64,000 nucleotides of DNA, taken from the NCBI RefSeq assembly GCF_000282135.1, contig NZ_AKJW01000115.1, forward strand, positions 1 to 64,000, given 5' to 3'. The DNA is from Herbaspirillum sp. CF444. Lineage in GTDB: Bacteria; Pseudomonadota; Gammaproteobacteria; Burkholderiales; Burkholderiaceae_D. Positions 19,965 through 31,831 of the stretch are shown here, piece after piece. The notes under the pieces are model-generated. The model saw only the letters and a list, made by a program, of their open reading frames with translations, was not told the origin of the DNA and ran no database searches. A program made the translations under genes and the position numbers. The first letter of the stretch is position 1, and each line of letters starts with the position of its first letter.

Positions 19965-20285
19965 ATGCCTACCGTCCTGCAACATGAAAAATACGCCAGC
20001 TTCGACGACTTCTATCCCGACTATCTGAGCGAACACACCAACCGGACTTGCCGCCAGTTGCATTTCGCCGGTTCCACGCTGGCGCTGCTGTGCCTGGCCT
20101 TGATGCTGCTGACGCACAATTTGTGGTGGCTGCTGTCCGCCGCGCTATGCGGCTACGGCTTTGCCTGGGTCGGCCATTTCTGGTTCGAAAAGAACCAGCC
20201 GGCGACCTTCCGCCACCCCTTGTATTCCTTCATGGGCGACTGGGTCATGTACTGGCAGTTGCTGACCGGGCAGATTTCGTTCTGA
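19965..20285 (+). CDS. Mpo1-like (DUF962) small membrane protein
   Basis: A 106-residue protein with the DUF962/Mpo1 pattern: HTNRTCRQLHFAGSTLAL, two hydrophobic helices, and GHFWFEKNQPATFRHPLYSF. Yeast Mpo1 is a 2-hydroxy-fatty-acid dioxygenase with similar His residues; bacterial function is not established. The ATG at 19965 has an AAGGAGA ribosome site, while the upstream ATG at 19944 does not. It converges with the YihY-like gene, only 13 bases apart. Confidence 0.88.
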   Translation: MPTVLQHEKYASFDDFYPDYLSEHTNRTCRQLHFAGSTLALLCLALMLLTHNLWWLLSAALCGYGFAWVGHFWFEKNQPATFRHPLYSFMGDWVMYWQLLTGQISF

Positions 20286-20298
20286 AGGAGAAGCCGGC

Positions 20299-22357
<2,059 letters not shown>

Positions 22358-22753
22358 ATGAGCACGCAACGGTTCCGCTTTTTCCATCTGGGCGCCGCCA
22401 TCAGTCTGGTGGCGCTGATTGTCCTGTGCGTGGCCTGGGAACTGGCGCTGGCGCCCTTGCGACCGGGCGGATCGTGGATGGTGCTCAAGGTCATTCCGCT
22501 GCTGTTCCCGCTGCGCGGCGTGCTCAAGCGCGACGTGTACACGATGCAATGGTCGTCGATGCTGATCCTGCTGTACTTTACCGAAGGCATCGTGCGCGCC
22601 ACCAGCGACCGCGTCGCCATGTCGGTGACGCTGGGCTGGGTCGAAGTCGCGCTGAGCTGCGTCTATTTCTTGTGCGCCATCCTCTACCTGCGCCCTTACA
22701 AGAAAGCAGCCAAGGAAATCGCCCGCCAGGCCATCCAAAAGGCCTCGCAATAA
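22358..22753 (+). CDS. DUF2069 membrane protein
   Basis: A 131-residue protein with about four hydrophobic segments, matching DUF2069 (FFHLGAAISLVALIVLCVAWE, LLFPLRGVLKRDVYTMQWSSM cited here as key segments LFPLRGV and YTMQWSSML). Function is unknown. It commonly follows wrbA-like genes in Burkholderiales. It is immediately adjacent to the flavoprotein stop codon, implying coupling. Confidence 0.9.
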   Translation: MSTQRFRFFHLGAAISLVALIVLCVAWELALAPLRPGGSWMVLKVIPLLFPLRGVLKRDVYTMQWSSMLILLYFTEGIVRATSDRVAMSVTLGWVEVALSCVYFLCAILYLRPYKKAAKEIARQAIQKASQ

Positions 22754-22769
22754 TTTTCAGAGGATCTCC

Positions 22770-24191
22770 ATGACGGCAGCATCACCGGAAACCTTCCTGC
22801 AGGCCTGCCGCACCGCCATCGGCACCGCTTATGTCCTCACGGACGACGCCGACACCGCCGGCTACCTGACCGATCAGCGCGGACGCCATACCGGCAAGGC
22901 GCTGGCGGTGCTCAGGCCCGGCAGCACGGAAGAAGTCGCCGCCGTCGTCAAACTGTGTCATCAGCATCGGGTACCCATCGTGCCGCAAGGCGGCAACACC
23001 GGCCTGGTGCTCGGCAGCGTGCCCGACACCAGCGGCGACGCGGTGCTGCTGTCGCTCACGCGGCTCAACCGCATCCGCGCCGTCGATCCGGTCAACAACA
23101 CCATGACGGTCGAAGCCGGCTGCATCCTGCAAAACATCCAGCAGGCCGCCGCCGCCGAACAGCGCCTGTTCCCGCTGTCGCTGGCCGCCGAAGGCAGTTG
23201 CACCATCGGCGGCAACCTGTCGACCAACGCCGGCGGCACCGGTGTCCTGCGTTACGGCAATACGCGCGAGCTGTGCCTGGGCGTCGAAGTCGTCACGCCG
23301 CAAGGCGACGTCATGAGCAGCCTGCGCGGCTTGCGCAAGGACAACACCGGCTACGACCTGCGCGACCTCTTCATCGGCGCGGAAGGCACCTTGGGCGTCA
23401 TCACCGCAGCCGTGATCAAACTGTTCCCGCAACCAAAGGCGCAAGTCACCGCGCTCGCGGCATTGCGCACGCCGGACCACGCGCTGCGCCTGCTCAGCCT
23501 GGCGCAGGAACGCTGCGGCGCGGCATTGACCGGCTTCGAACTGATGTCGGATTTTTGCCTGCAACTGGTGGCCAGACATTTCCCGCCGCATCGCGCCCCG
23601 TTCGACCGGCCGCATGCGCAATACGTGCTGCTGGAACTGTCGGACAGCGAATCGGAAGCGCACGCCGCCGACATGTTCGAAGCCGTCATCGGCGACGCGC
23701 TGGAACGGGAACTGATCGACGACGCCGTCATCGCCACGTCGATTGCGCAATCGAAGTCGCTATGGCAATTGCGCGAACACATTTCGATGGCGCAGGCGCA
23801 CGAAGGCAAGAACATCAAGCACGACATCTCGGTGCCGATCTCGCGCATCGGTGAATTCATCCGCGTCACCGACGTGCTGGTGCAAGCGACCTCACCGGGC
23901 TGCCGCATGGTGACCTTCGGCCATCTGGGCGACGGCAACCTGCACTACAACGTGTCTCCGCCCGAAGGCGTGCAGGATACCGACTTCATCGCCCAGCAAG
24001 AAAAAATCAATCGCACGGTGCACGACAGCGTCGACAAATTCGGCGGATCGATCTCGGCGGAACACGGCCTGGGCGCACTCAAGCGCGAAGAAATCCTGCG
24101 CTATAAATCGCCGGTAGAACTACAACTGATGCGCGCCATCAAACAGGCGCTGGATCCTCACGCGCTGATGAATCCAGGAAAAGTCATCTGA
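22770..24191 (+). CDS. FAD-linked oxidase, GlcD/D-2-hydroxyacid dehydrogenase type
   Basis: A 473-residue flavoenzyme with an FAD_binding_4 domain (PQGGNTGLVLGSVP; GGNLSTNAGGTGVLRYGNT) and an FAD-oxidase C-terminal domain ending ISAEHGLGALKREE...LMNPGKV. These features belong to D-lactate, glycolate (GlcD) and D-2-hydroxyglutarate dehydrogenases; the substrate cannot be told from sequence. An AGAGGATC ribosome site precedes the ATG. It is 16 bases after the DUF2069 gene, probably in the same operon. Confidence 0.92.
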   Translation: MTAASPETFLQACRTAIGTAYVLTDDADTAGYLTDQRGRHTGKALAVLRPGSTEEVAAVVKLCHQHRVPIVPQGGNTGLVLGSVPDTSGDAVLLSLTRLNRIRAVDPVNNTMTVEAGCILQNIQQAAAAEQRLFPLSLAAEGSCTIGGNLSTNAGGTGVLRYGNTRELCLGVEVVTPQGDVMSSLRGLRKDNTGYDLRDLFIGAEGTLGVITAAVIKLFPQPKAQVTALAALRTPDHALRLLSLAQERCGAALTGFELMSDFCLQLVARHFPPHRAPFDRPHAQYVLLELSDSESEAHAADMFEAVIGDALERELIDDAVIATSIAQSKSLWQLREHISMAQAHEGKNIKHDISVPISRIGEFIRVTDVLVQATSPGCRMVTFGHLGDGNLHYNVSPPEGVQDTDFIAQQEKINRTVHDSVDKFGGSISAEHGLGALKREEILRYKSPVELQLMRAIKQALDPHALMNPGKVI

Positions 24192-24286
24192 CTGTCGCCT
24201 GATCGCTGCCGGCTCCGGAGGTTCTCCGGCCGATGCCTCCGAAGGGGACAGTTGTTCGGCCACCCTGTTTTTATCGGAGTTTTTTC

Positions 24287-24757
24287 ATGTTGCATGCATC
24301 CCTGCCTTTGCTGTCCGCTGCCCTGTCTTTGTCCTTCAGCCTGCTTGTCGCAGCGCCGGCATGGGCGATCTACAAATGCGAAGCTGATGGCAAAGTGACC
24401 TATAGCGACGCCGCCTGCGCCGACGGCAAAACGCTCAACGTCGATACCGGCAAAAGCGGCGCCGGCATTGCTCGAACTCCGACGCAAGCCGCCGGAGACA
24501 AGACGCAATCGCAACGGCTGGAACATGAACGTGCCAGGGCCGACAAGCAGCAAGCCAAGGCACGGCAGAAAGCCGAACGCGAAGCCGCGCGCGCCAAACT
24601 GGTGGAAGACAAACAGAAACGAAAATGCACCCTGCTGGCGCAACGCAAGAAATGGGCGGATGAAGACCTGCGCACCGCCACCGTCAAAAATCTGGAAAAA
24701 GCACGCCGCAAGAGCTTGCGCGTCAACGAACAATATCAGGCCGAATGCCCTGCATAA
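24287..24757 (+). CDS. DUF4124-domain periplasmic protein
   Basis: A 156-residue secreted protein. A signal peptide (MLHASLPLLSAALSLSFSLL, then VAAPAWA) is followed by IYKCEADGKVTYSDAACADGK, the DUF4124 motif with two conserved Cys. The rest is a Lys/Arg/Glu/Gln-rich, probably helical tail with a lone CTLLAQRKKW. A CGGAG ribosome site supports the ATG at 24287 over the one at 24233. Function is not known. Confidence 0.85.
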   Translation: MLHASLPLLSAALSLSFSLLVAAPAWAIYKCEADGKVTYSDAACADGKTLNVDTGKSGAGIARTPTQAAGDKTQSQRLEHERARADKQQAKARQKAEREAARAKLVEDKQKRKCTLLAQRKKWADEDLRTATVKNLEKARRKSLRVNEQYQAECPA

Positions 24758-24759
24758 AA

Positions 24760-24793
24760 AAACCGGCCGTCGCTACATAGCGTAACGACGGCC
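24760..24793 (-). terminator. Rho-independent terminator after the chemoreceptor gene
   Basis: Minus strand: GGCCGTCG, loop, CGACGGCC, then GGTTTTTTTATG. The stem has eight perfect pairs and a seven-base T-run, located 42 bases past the chemoreceptor stop. The plus strand has no T-run, so it mainly serves the minus-strand gene. Confidence 0.88.
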
Positions 24794-24834
24794 TGGCTCC
24801 CCTTCCCCCGAAGTTTCCCCTCTACCTTCCCCGA

Positions 24835-26466
24835 CTACTCCAGACGCGGCGCAGGATTGATGTCAATCGTGCGACGCGAATTCGATCCCGCCGGCGCGCC
24901 CAGGCTGCCGGTGCTGGTGATGTTGAACACGCTGACGAGCTGGGCCAGCTTGCCGGCCTGCTCCTGCATGGATTGCGCAGCAGCGGCGGCCTGTTCGACC
25001 AGCGCGGCGTTCTGCTGGGTGCTCTCGTCCATCAGCGTGATGGCGCGATTGACCTCTTCGATGCCGGTGCTTTGTTCCTGGCTGGCCGAACTGATCTCGC
25101 CGACGATGTCGGTCACGCGCTTGACGCTGGCGACCACTTCTTCCATGGTCGATCCGGCTTGCTCCACCAGCTTGCTGCCGGTGCCGACTTTTTCCACCGA
25201 GTCGTCGATGAGCGATTTGATCTCCTTGGCGGCTGCCGCGGAACGTTGCGCCAGGCTGCGCACTTCCGACGCGACGACCGCAAAGCCGCGGCCCTGCTCG
25301 CCGGCGCGCGCCGCTTCCACCGCGGCATTGAGCGCAAGGATATTGGTCTGGAAAGCGATGCCGTCGATCACGCTGATGATGTCGACGATCTTCTTCGACG
25401 ATTCGTTGATCGAACTCATGGTCGCAATCACCTTGCCGACCACGCTGCCGCCCTGCACGGCGACTTCCGACGCCGACACCGCCAGTTGATTGGCCTGACG
25501 CGCATTGTCGGCATTTTGTTTCACGGTCGAGGTCAACTCCTCCATCGCCGAGGCGGTTTCTTCCAGCGAACCGGCCTGCTGCTCGGTACGCGCAGACAAA
25601 TCAAGATTGCCGCTGGCGATCTGGCTGGATGCAGTGGCGATCGTATCGGTGCCGGTGCGCACGTTGCCGACGATGTTGCGCAAGCTGACGTTCATGTCCT
25701 TGAGCGCCTGCAGCAGCTGGCCGGCTTCATCCTTGGTGCCGACGGTGATTTCCACCGACAGGTCGCCTTCGGCGACGCGGCGCGAAATGTCGACGGCGGT
25801 ATTGAGCGGACGCGTGATGCCGGTCGTCAGATACCAGGCGCACATGATGCCCATTGCCAGCACCAGCACTTCCAGCACGATCAGCAGGTCGGCGCTTTGC
25901 GAGGCGATTTCCGCAACATGCTGATTGAGTTCATTGATGGTTTTGCGCTGCAGTTCAAGCAGGTCTTCCACTCCCGTCTGATACAGTTTCGCCGCCGGCA
26001 AATACTCTTTCTCCAATACGGAGGCAATCATCGCCGGATCCGGATTGGGCTCGGCTTTGGCTTTGTAGATCACGTCGCGCGTGGACAAATACACTTTGCG
26101 CAGCGACATGATTTTTTCGTAGAGCTGCTTTTCCTGATCGCTGGCAAGCAAGGCTAAAATCTTCTTTTGCAGTTCGCCCGCAATGCGCGTGGCTTCTTCG
26201 GTTTCCGGCCTGAAGAAGGCGCTCAGCGACGGATCCGAACTTTTGGCGACCGCCGTCGTACGGCGAATCCCGGCATAGGTGTACCGGTACCAGTCGCCGA
26301 TCATGCGCTCCTTGGCCAGCGGTACGTCCATCATGGCCTGCGTCGCGTTGGTTACGCTTTGCAAACGCCATACGCCGATGCCGGCAATGACGATGGACAA
26401 ACCCAAAATCGCTGCGAATCCCAACCCCAGACGCTTGCCGATCTTCATATTCCCGATGATATTCAT
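24835..26466 (-). CDS. Methyl-accepting chemotaxis protein
   Basis: A 543-residue receptor. Two membrane helices (about residues 10-30 and 190-210) flank a ~160-residue all-helical periplasmic sensor of the four-helix (4HB_MCP/Tar-like) type. A HAMP domain ([20 protein letters not shown]) and the signalling domain follow, with the tip [20 protein letters not shown]. No CheR/CheB-binding pentapeptide is seen; the end is NPAPRLE. The start at [10 protein letters not shown] has an excellent GGAGGGG ribosome site; the open frame runs 21 codons further. It lies downstream of the MHYT-GGDEF-EAL gene, same strand. Confidence 0.95.
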   Translation of the reverse strand: MNIIGNMKIGKRLGLGFAAILGLSIVIAGIGVWRLQSVTNATQAMMDVPLAKERMIGDWYRYTYAGIRRTTAVAKSSDPSLSAFFRPETEEATRIAGELQKKILALLASDQEKQLYEKIMSLRKVYLSTRDVIYKAKAEPNPDPAMIASVLEKEYLPAAKLYQTGVEDLLELQRKTINELNQHVAEIASQSADLLIVLEVLVLAMGIMCAWYLTTGITRPLNTAVDISRRVAEGDLSVEITVGTKDEAGQLLQALKDMNVSLRNIVGNVRTGTDTIATASSQIASGNLDLSARTEQQAGSLEETASAMEELTSTVKQNADNARQANQLAVSASEVAVQGGSVVGKVIATMSSINESSKKIVDIISVIDGIAFQTNILALNAAVEAARAGEQGRGFAVVASEVRSLAQRSAAAAKEIKSLIDDSVEKVGTGSKLVEQAGSTMEEVVASVKRVTDIVGEISSASQEQSTGIEEVNRAITLMDESTQQNAALVEQAAAAAQSMQEQAGKLAQLVSVFNITSTGSLGAPAGSNSRRTIDINPAPRLE

Positions 26467-26620
26467 TTCCCCTCCTGACGCTTTCTTAAAGACAGGCGAT
26501 ATTGATTTTATTGACGGCACGACGAGCACCTACCGCCCATATTGGCCCCAAGAACGGAGATTGAATTCGGAGAACAGCGATTGAGTGCCGTGTCTGTTCA
26601 TGGCTTGCACGGCTTGCATT

Positions 26621-26677
26621 GATGCCCGGCAACACAGGCCGGGACGGCATCGCACCGCAGCATTCATGATGCTGCGG
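26621..26677. repeat. Two hairpins in the gap between the GGDEF-EAL gene and the chemoreceptor gene
   Basis: The first is GATGCC...GGCATC with an inner CGGC...GCCG (26621-26651). The second is CCGCAGCAT-TCATG-ATGCTGCGG, nine perfect pairs (26655-26677). Neither has a T-run. They lie in a 262-base gap between two same-strand genes, like the other intercistronic palindromes of this window. Confidence 0.5.
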
Positions 26678-26728
26678 CAGTGGGGAAAACTCCGCTCGGA
26701 GAAACCGGAGGAAAGGATCAGCAGAACA

Positions 26729-28816
26729 TCAGAGCGGCTGGACGGTTTTGTTTTGCAGGGTCGACGTCGCTTCGATGAATTTTTCCGGCGTCATGGGACG
26801 TCCCATCAAATACCCTTGCAAGGCATCGCAACCGACCGAAGTAAGGAAGTTCTGTTGTTTTACCGTTTCCACGCCTTCGGCGACGATGCGCAGGTTCAGC
26901 GTGCGTCCCAGCGCGACGATGGCGGAAATGATTGCCGCGTCGTCGTTGCCGTCCGAAAGGTCGCGCACGAAACCGCGATCGATCTTGAGTTCGTTGGCGG
27001 GCAGACGCTTCAGATACAGCAGGCTCGAATAGCCGGTGCCGAAATCGTCGATGGAAATGTCCACGCCGAGGTCGGCAATCTGCTGCAGGGTCTTCAGGCT
27101 GTTCTCGGCGTCATGCATGGCGGTCGACTCGGTGACCTCCAACGTCAGGCAACGCGCCGGCAAGCCGTGACGCGCCAGCGTGTCCTTGACCAGGTCGATC
27201 AGATCGGCATGGGCAAATTGCAGGGCCGACAAATTGACGGCAATGGTCCAGTCCTGATGTCCGAGATCGAACCATTCCTTCATCTGACGGCAGGCTTCAT
27301 TGAGCACCCACTCGCCGATCGGCACGATCAGGCCGGAACGCTCCGCCAGGCCGATGAACTCGTCCGGGCCAACCAGTCCGTGCGTCGGATGCTGCCAGCG
27401 CAGAAGCGCCTCGGCACCCAGCACGGGACCGTCCGGCGAATTGTATTTTGGCTGGTAGTGCAAGATGAATTCCTTGCGCTCCAGCGCCATGCGCAGATCC
27501 TGCAGCCATTGCAACTGGTTGTGCGCATTGACGTTCATCGACGCTTCGAAGAAATGGTAGCCGTTCCGTCCGGCGCGCTTGGTGTGATACATCGCGGCGT
27601 CGGCGTTGATCACCAAGTCATGGCGGTTGCTGCCGTCTTCCGGATAGATGGCGATGCCGATGCTGGCCGAGACGCGCAGATCGTGCTTCTGGATGTGGAA
27701 ATTCTCGTTGACGATGTTGACCAGTTTGTCCGCGATCTCCATCGCATCGTCGGGTTCTTTCAACTCCGCCAGTATGACGAATTCGTCGCCGCCCAGACGC
27801 GCCACCGTATCCTGCGCGCGCATGACGGAAGCGATGCGCCTGGCGACTTCCACCAGCAGCAAATCGCCGACGTGATGGCCGAGAGAATCGTTGATCGCCT
27901 TGAATCCGTCGAGATCGCAGAACATCAGCGCGAAGTGCCCCTGCTCGCGCGACGCCTTGTGGATCGCCTGGTTGAGGCGGTCTTCCAGCAAGGTGCGATT
28001 GGGCAGCTTGGTCAGATTGTCGTGCAACACCAGGTGCGTCAATTCTTCGTTGGCCTCGGCCAGGGAACGCACCAGTTTTTCAGTGCGCGATTCCAGGCGC
28101 GCGTCGAGCAGCGAGATCAGCAGCGCGATCGTCAGCACCGCCAGCGTTACAACGATGATGAGGATGGACAGCCAGCCCGGACTGACGCCGTCCCTGACCG
28201 CGAGGCAGATGCTGCCGTCGGGAAAATTGGCTGCGGCCATGCCGCTGTAGTGCATGCCGACGATGGCGATGCCCATGACGACGGCCGCGCCGGCGCGCGC
28301 GAATTTGACGTGCGGCGTGTTCTTGCGCAAGCGGAAGGCGATCCACAGCGCCGCGGCGGAGGCAGCCACGGCGATGAACACGGAAGCGGCAAACCACCAG
28401 GGATCGTAGCGTATGCCAGGGTTCATCAGCATCGCGGCCATGCCGGTGTAATGCATGGCCGCGATGCCCAGGCCCATCGCCAGCGCGCTGCTGAGCAAGC
28501 GGAGCAACGGCAGTTCTGGACGGCTGACGATCCACAGCGCAAAACCGGAAACCGCGATGGCGATCAGCAAAGACAGGAAAGTGATCCACGGGTCGTAACC
28601 GAGATCGATAGGCAGGCGGAAAGCCAGCATGCCGACGAAATGCATCGACCAGATGCCGATACCCATGGCAACCGCCCCGCCGAACAGCCAGGAACGACCG
28701 GCATACTCGCGCGTCGAATTGATCCGCTCGGTCATGTCCAGGGCGGTGTAAGAAGCCAGGACTGCGACCAGCAGGGACAGTGCAACGAGCAAACTATCGT
28801 AAGAAGCGGATAACAT
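26729..28816 (-). CDS. MHYT sensor with GGDEF and EAL domains
   Basis: A 695-residue membrane protein. The N-terminal ~240 residues form a seven-helix MHYT sensor with repeated SMHFVGM, AAMHYTGMAA and GMHYSGMAA blocks, thought to sense a diatomic gas or redox through a metal. A GGDEF domain with an intact ARLGGDEFV active site and an EAL domain with EALLRW and DDFGTGYSS follow. Both active sites look intact, so it may make or degrade cyclic di-GMP. The start at MLSASYDS fits the first MHYT helix; the frame runs 51 codons further. It is divergent from pldA. Confidence 0.92.
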   Translation of the reverse strand: MLSASYDSLLVALSLLVAVLASYTALDMTERINSTREYAGRSWLFGGAVAMGIGIWSMHFVGMLAFRLPIDLGYDPWITFLSLLIAIAVSGFALWIVSRPELPLLRLLSSALAMGLGIAAMHYTGMAAMLMNPGIRYDPWWFAASVFIAVAASAAALWIAFRLRKNTPHVKFARAGAAVVMGIAIVGMHYSGMAAANFPDGSICLAVRDGVSPGWLSILIIVVTLAVLTIALLISLLDARLESRTEKLVRSLAEANEELTHLVLHDNLTKLPNRTLLEDRLNQAIHKASREQGHFALMFCDLDGFKAINDSLGHHVGDLLLVEVARRIASVMRAQDTVARLGGDEFVILAELKEPDDAMEIADKLVNIVNENFHIQKHDLRVSASIGIAIYPEDGSNRHDLVINADAAMYHTKRAGRNGYHFFEASMNVNAHNQLQWLQDLRMALERKEFILHYQPKYNSPDGPVLGAEALLRWQHPTHGLVGPDEFIGLAERSGLIVPIGEWVLNEACRQMKEWFDLGHQDWTIAVNLSALQFAHADLIDLVKDTLARHGLPARCLTLEVTESTAMHDAENSLKTLQQIADLGVDISIDDFGTGYSSLLYLKRLPANELKIDRGFVRDLSDGNDDAAIISAIVALGRTLNLRIVAEGVETVKQQNFLTSVGCDALQGYLMGRPMTPEKFIEATSTLQNKTVQPL

Positions 28817-29045
28817 GATGAGATGAGAACTAACTAAAAAACAACTTTTTGCGTGACTATCTGCGTAGCTTATCCACATTATCCCGCAGAACGACCGTTC
28901 TAATTCGAAGAAACCACCAAAACGGCGACCTTTGGATACTTCCACGTATGATTCGTCGGATTCGAGCAACTTTCCCTATCGAAATCACTCCATATGGCAA
29001 ATGTTCGTTTCCGCATACGTATTAAATCGACAAATAAGACAAACA

Positions 29046-30419
29046 ATGACCAAAACGCCTGCCGCTCCATATTTACCGTTATCCAAACAAACTTCCGCCA
29101 CGTTACTGCCATCACTGCCATCACTGCCATTGCCGCCATTGCCGCCATTGCCGCCATCGCGGTCATTATTGCGACAGGCGCTTTTCGCAGCAGGCGCGCT
29201 GACGCTCACGCATGGCGCGGTGGCCGGTATCTCCGTATTGCAACCGCCCAAGATCATTGACGGCAACAAACCGTTTATCTTGACGCTGATGGTCAGCGAA
29301 GAAGAACAGGCGTCGCAGGCCTACGCGCTGCCCGACGACCTGGTGATCGCCGCGTCGGCCGACATGACGCCGCCGGTGCAGGTACACCTCAAGCGCGATG
29401 GCGACGGCCCCGGACAATTCACCCTGCGACGCGGTGAATTCCGCAAAGTCACCTACAGCGCGGAGCTGCCCAAATACCTGCGCGGCGTCGTGCGCATTGA
29501 AACCGTCGGCATCGATGCTTCGCCGGTATTGGTCGCCGTCGTGCGCGCCAAGCCGGGTCATGAGCAAGTTGCCGACGCAAGCGCTGCAAGCACCGCCACC
29601 TCCGTCGAAGGCGGCGCCGCGACGCCGTCGGCTTCCGTCATCACGCCGGGCGCCAACGCCAGTCCGATCGGCATCGCGCCGGCGGCGGAGGACCTGATCA
29701 ACATCCCCCGCCTGTCGCTCAACGAACCGATGTATTTCGCGGTGGGCAACAGCGGCGGCAATCGCAACGCCAAATTCCAGCTGAGTTTCAAGTTTCGCAT
29801 CTTCCAGCCCGACGACATGCGTTCGCGCGGGCTGATCGACAATCTCTACTTCGGCTATACCCAGTTTTCGCTATGGGATCTGCAAAGTCCGTCCTCGCCC
29901 TTCCGCGACACAAACTATCGGCCGAGCCTGTACTACTACCTGCCGGACGTGGGCATCCGCAACAGCGTGCTGGGCCGCATGTCGATTGCGACCGGACTGG
30001 AACATGAGTCGAACGGCCGCGACGGCCCCGCGTCGCGCGGCCTGAATATCTTCTTTGTGCAACCGACGCTGACCTTCGGCAATCTGAACAACTACCAATT
30101 CCGCATTTCGCCCAAGGTCTACACCTACCTCGGCCCGCTGTCGGACAACCCGGACATCGGCCAATACCGCGGCCATGCAGACTTGAAGCTGGCGGTCGGC
30201 AAACCGGATGGCGTGGAGTTTTCGACGACGCTGCGCAAGGGCACGCGCAGCAATACCGGCAGCGTCGACTCGATACTGTCGTATCCGGTTTCAAAACTGA
30301 TTCCCGGCACCGCCGGTTATTTGATGGCGAGTTATTTTTACGGTTATGGCGAAAGCCTGCTGACGTATAACCAGAAGTCGACGCCGCAGTTCCGCATCGG
30401 CTACAGCCTTTCGCGCTAA
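29046..30419 (+). CDS. pldA: Outer-membrane phospholipase A
   Basis: A 457-residue OMPLA-family protein. The last ~240 residues form the beta-barrel: LWDLQSPSSPFRDTNYRPS, the active-site block GLEHESNGRDGPASRGLN with the catalytic His and Ser, and the C-terminal YFYGYGESLLTYNQK ending in a barrel-type IGYSLSR. Upstream is a ~120-residue extra periplasmic-looking domain and a signal-like segment (SLLRQALFAAGALTLTHGAVA). Before it is a Leu/Pro/Ser stretch encoded by six 9-base repeats. The start is uncertain; the ATG at 29046 is the last Met before this stretch. Confidence 0.87.
   Translation: MTKTPAAPYLPLSKQTSATLLPSLPSLPLPPLPPLPPSRSLLRQALFAAGALTLTHGAVAGISVLQPPKIIDGNKPFILTLMVSEEEQASQAYALPDDLVIAASADMTPPVQVHLKRDGDGPGQFTLRRGEFRKVTYSAELPKYLRGVVRIETVGIDASPVLVAVVRAKPGHEQVADASAASTATSVEGGAATPSASVITPGANASPIGIAPAAEDLINIPRLSLNEPMYFAVGNSGGNRNAKFQLSFKFRIFQPDDMRSRGLIDNLYFGYTQFSLWDLQSPSSPFRDTNYRPSLYYYLPDVGIRNSVLGRMSIATGLEHESNGRDGPASRGLNIFFVQPTLTFGNLNNYQFRISPKVYTYLGPLSDNPDIGQYRGHADLKLAVGKPDGVEFSTTLRKGTRSNTGSVDSILSYPVSKLIPGTAGYLMASYFYGYGESLLTYNQKSTPQFRIGYSLSR
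29106..29159 (+). repeat. Six tandem 9-base repeats inside pldA
   Basis: Units are CTGCCATCA (twice), CTGCCATTG, CCGCCATTG (twice) and CCGCCATCG, encoding (Leu-Pro-Ser/Leu/Pro) triplets. Because nine is a multiple of three, copy changes would lengthen or shorten the protein without a frameshift. Confidence 0.8.
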
Positions 30420-30463
30420 ACGCTCGCAGAGGGCCGCCGGCCTCTGCGACAAGCTTACGATAT

Positions 30464-31816
30464 TTATGCCACGGGCGTGCGCATCGTGACGAACTCTTCC
30501 GCCGACGTCGGGTGAATACCGATCGTGGCGTCGAACTGCGCCTTGGTGGCGCCGCATTGCAAGGCCACCGCAAAACCCTGCACGATCTCGCCGGCGTCCG
30601 CGCCGACCATGTGCACGCCGAGCACGCGGTCGCTTTGCGCATCGACCACCAGCTTCATGAACGTGCGCTCGCCGTTGCCGCTGAGCGTATGCTTGAGCGC
30701 CTTGAACTCCGATTTGAAAATGCGTACCTCGCCGACCTGCTTGCGCGCATCTTCTTCGCTGAGACCGACGGTGCCGACATTGGGATGGCTGAACACCGCC
30801 GTCGGGATATTCGCGTAAGACATCTCTTTGCCGCCCTTGTTGAACAGGCGCGCCGCCACGACCATGCCCTCTGCCAAAGCAACCGGCGTCAAGGCGACGC
30901 GGTCGATCACGTCGCCGATGGCGTGGATAGAGGGAACGCTGGAGATGAAATTGTCGTCGACCTTGACCGCGCCTTTATCGGTCAGCACGACGCCCGCTTT
31001 TTCCAGGCCCATGCCGGCCGTGTTGGCGTGACGGCCGGTGGCGAACAGCACGCAATCGGCTTCCATGCCGGTGCCGTCCGTCAATGTGACCTGCCTGGCG
31101 TCGCCGGCGGCCTTGAGCGCTTCGATATTGTTTTCAAACAGAATCTTCATGCCCTTCTTGCGCATCTCTTCCGCGAGGAAAACACCCAGTTCGCTGTCCA
31201 TGCCGCGCAGCAGATGCTTGCCGCGATACACCAGCGTGACGTCGCTGCCGAGGCCGTTGAGGATGGAGGCCAGCTCCACGGCGATGTAGCCGCCTCCCAG
31301 CACCACCGAGCGCTTCGGCAATCCGGTCAGGTGGAAGAAATCGTCGGACACGATGCCCAGTTCCTTGCCCGGGATATCCGGTACGGTCGGATGACCGCCG
31401 GTTGCGACCAGAATGTGCGCGGCGGTGTAGCGCTTGCCATTGACGCTGACGGTGTGGGCGTCTTCGACGGTGGCATAGCCTTCGACGATGTCGACCTTGG
31501 CGCCGTCGAGGATCTTGCGATAGATGCCGTTGAGACGGGCGATTTCCTTATCCTTGCCGGCGATCAGCGCCTGCCAGTCGAAGCGGCTCTCTCCCACCGT
31601 CCAGCCGAAGCCGGCAGCGTCGGCAAAATCCTCATGGAAATGCGCGCTGTACGACATCAGTTTTTTCGGGATGCAGCCGACGTTGACGCAGGTGCCGCCG
31701 AGATCCTTGCTCTCTGCGATCGCCACGCGCGCGCCGTATTGCGACGCAAACCGGCTGGCGCGCACGCCGCCGGAACCGCCGCCGATGGTGAACAGATCGT
31801 AATCGTATTGGCTCAT
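30464..31816 (-). CDS. gor: Glutathione-disulfide reductase
   Basis: A 450-residue FAD/NADPH enzyme that reduces glutathione disulfide in the cytoplasm. The FAD loop GGGSGGVRA, redox-active pair Cys43/Cys48 (GTCVNVGCIPKK), the NADPH loop LGGGYIAVE and the C-terminal catalytic His435 (GIHPTSAEE) are all present. The start has an AGAGGAAA site. It is 15 bases downstream of the iron-permease gene on the same strand, probably cotranscribed. Confidence 0.97.
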   Translation of the reverse strand: MSQYDYDLFTIGGGSGGVRASRFASQYGARVAIAESKDLGGTCVNVGCIPKKLMSYSAHFHEDFADAAGFGWTVGESRFDWQALIAGKDKEIARLNGIYRKILDGAKVDIVEGYATVEDAHTVSVNGKRYTAAHILVATGGHPTVPDIPGKELGIVSDDFFHLTGLPKRSVVLGGGYIAVELASILNGLGSDVTLVYRGKHLLRGMDSELGVFLAEEMRKKGMKILFENNIEALKAAGDARQVTLTDGTGMEADCVLFATGRHANTAGMGLEKAGVVLTDKGAVKVDDNFISSVPSIHAIGDVIDRVALTPVALAEGMVVAARLFNKGGKEMSYANIPTAVFSHPNVGTVGLSEEDARKQVGEVRIFKSEFKALKHTLSGNGERTFMKLVVDAQSDRVLGVHMVGADAGEIVQGFAVALQCGATKAQFDATIGIHPTSAEEFVTMRTPVA

Positions 31817-31831
31817 GTTTTCCTCTATCGT

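Noticed and set aside
29100..29160. Phase-variable repeat in pldA
   Set aside because: The unit is nine bases, so copy changes do not shift the frame; on-off switching is not expected.
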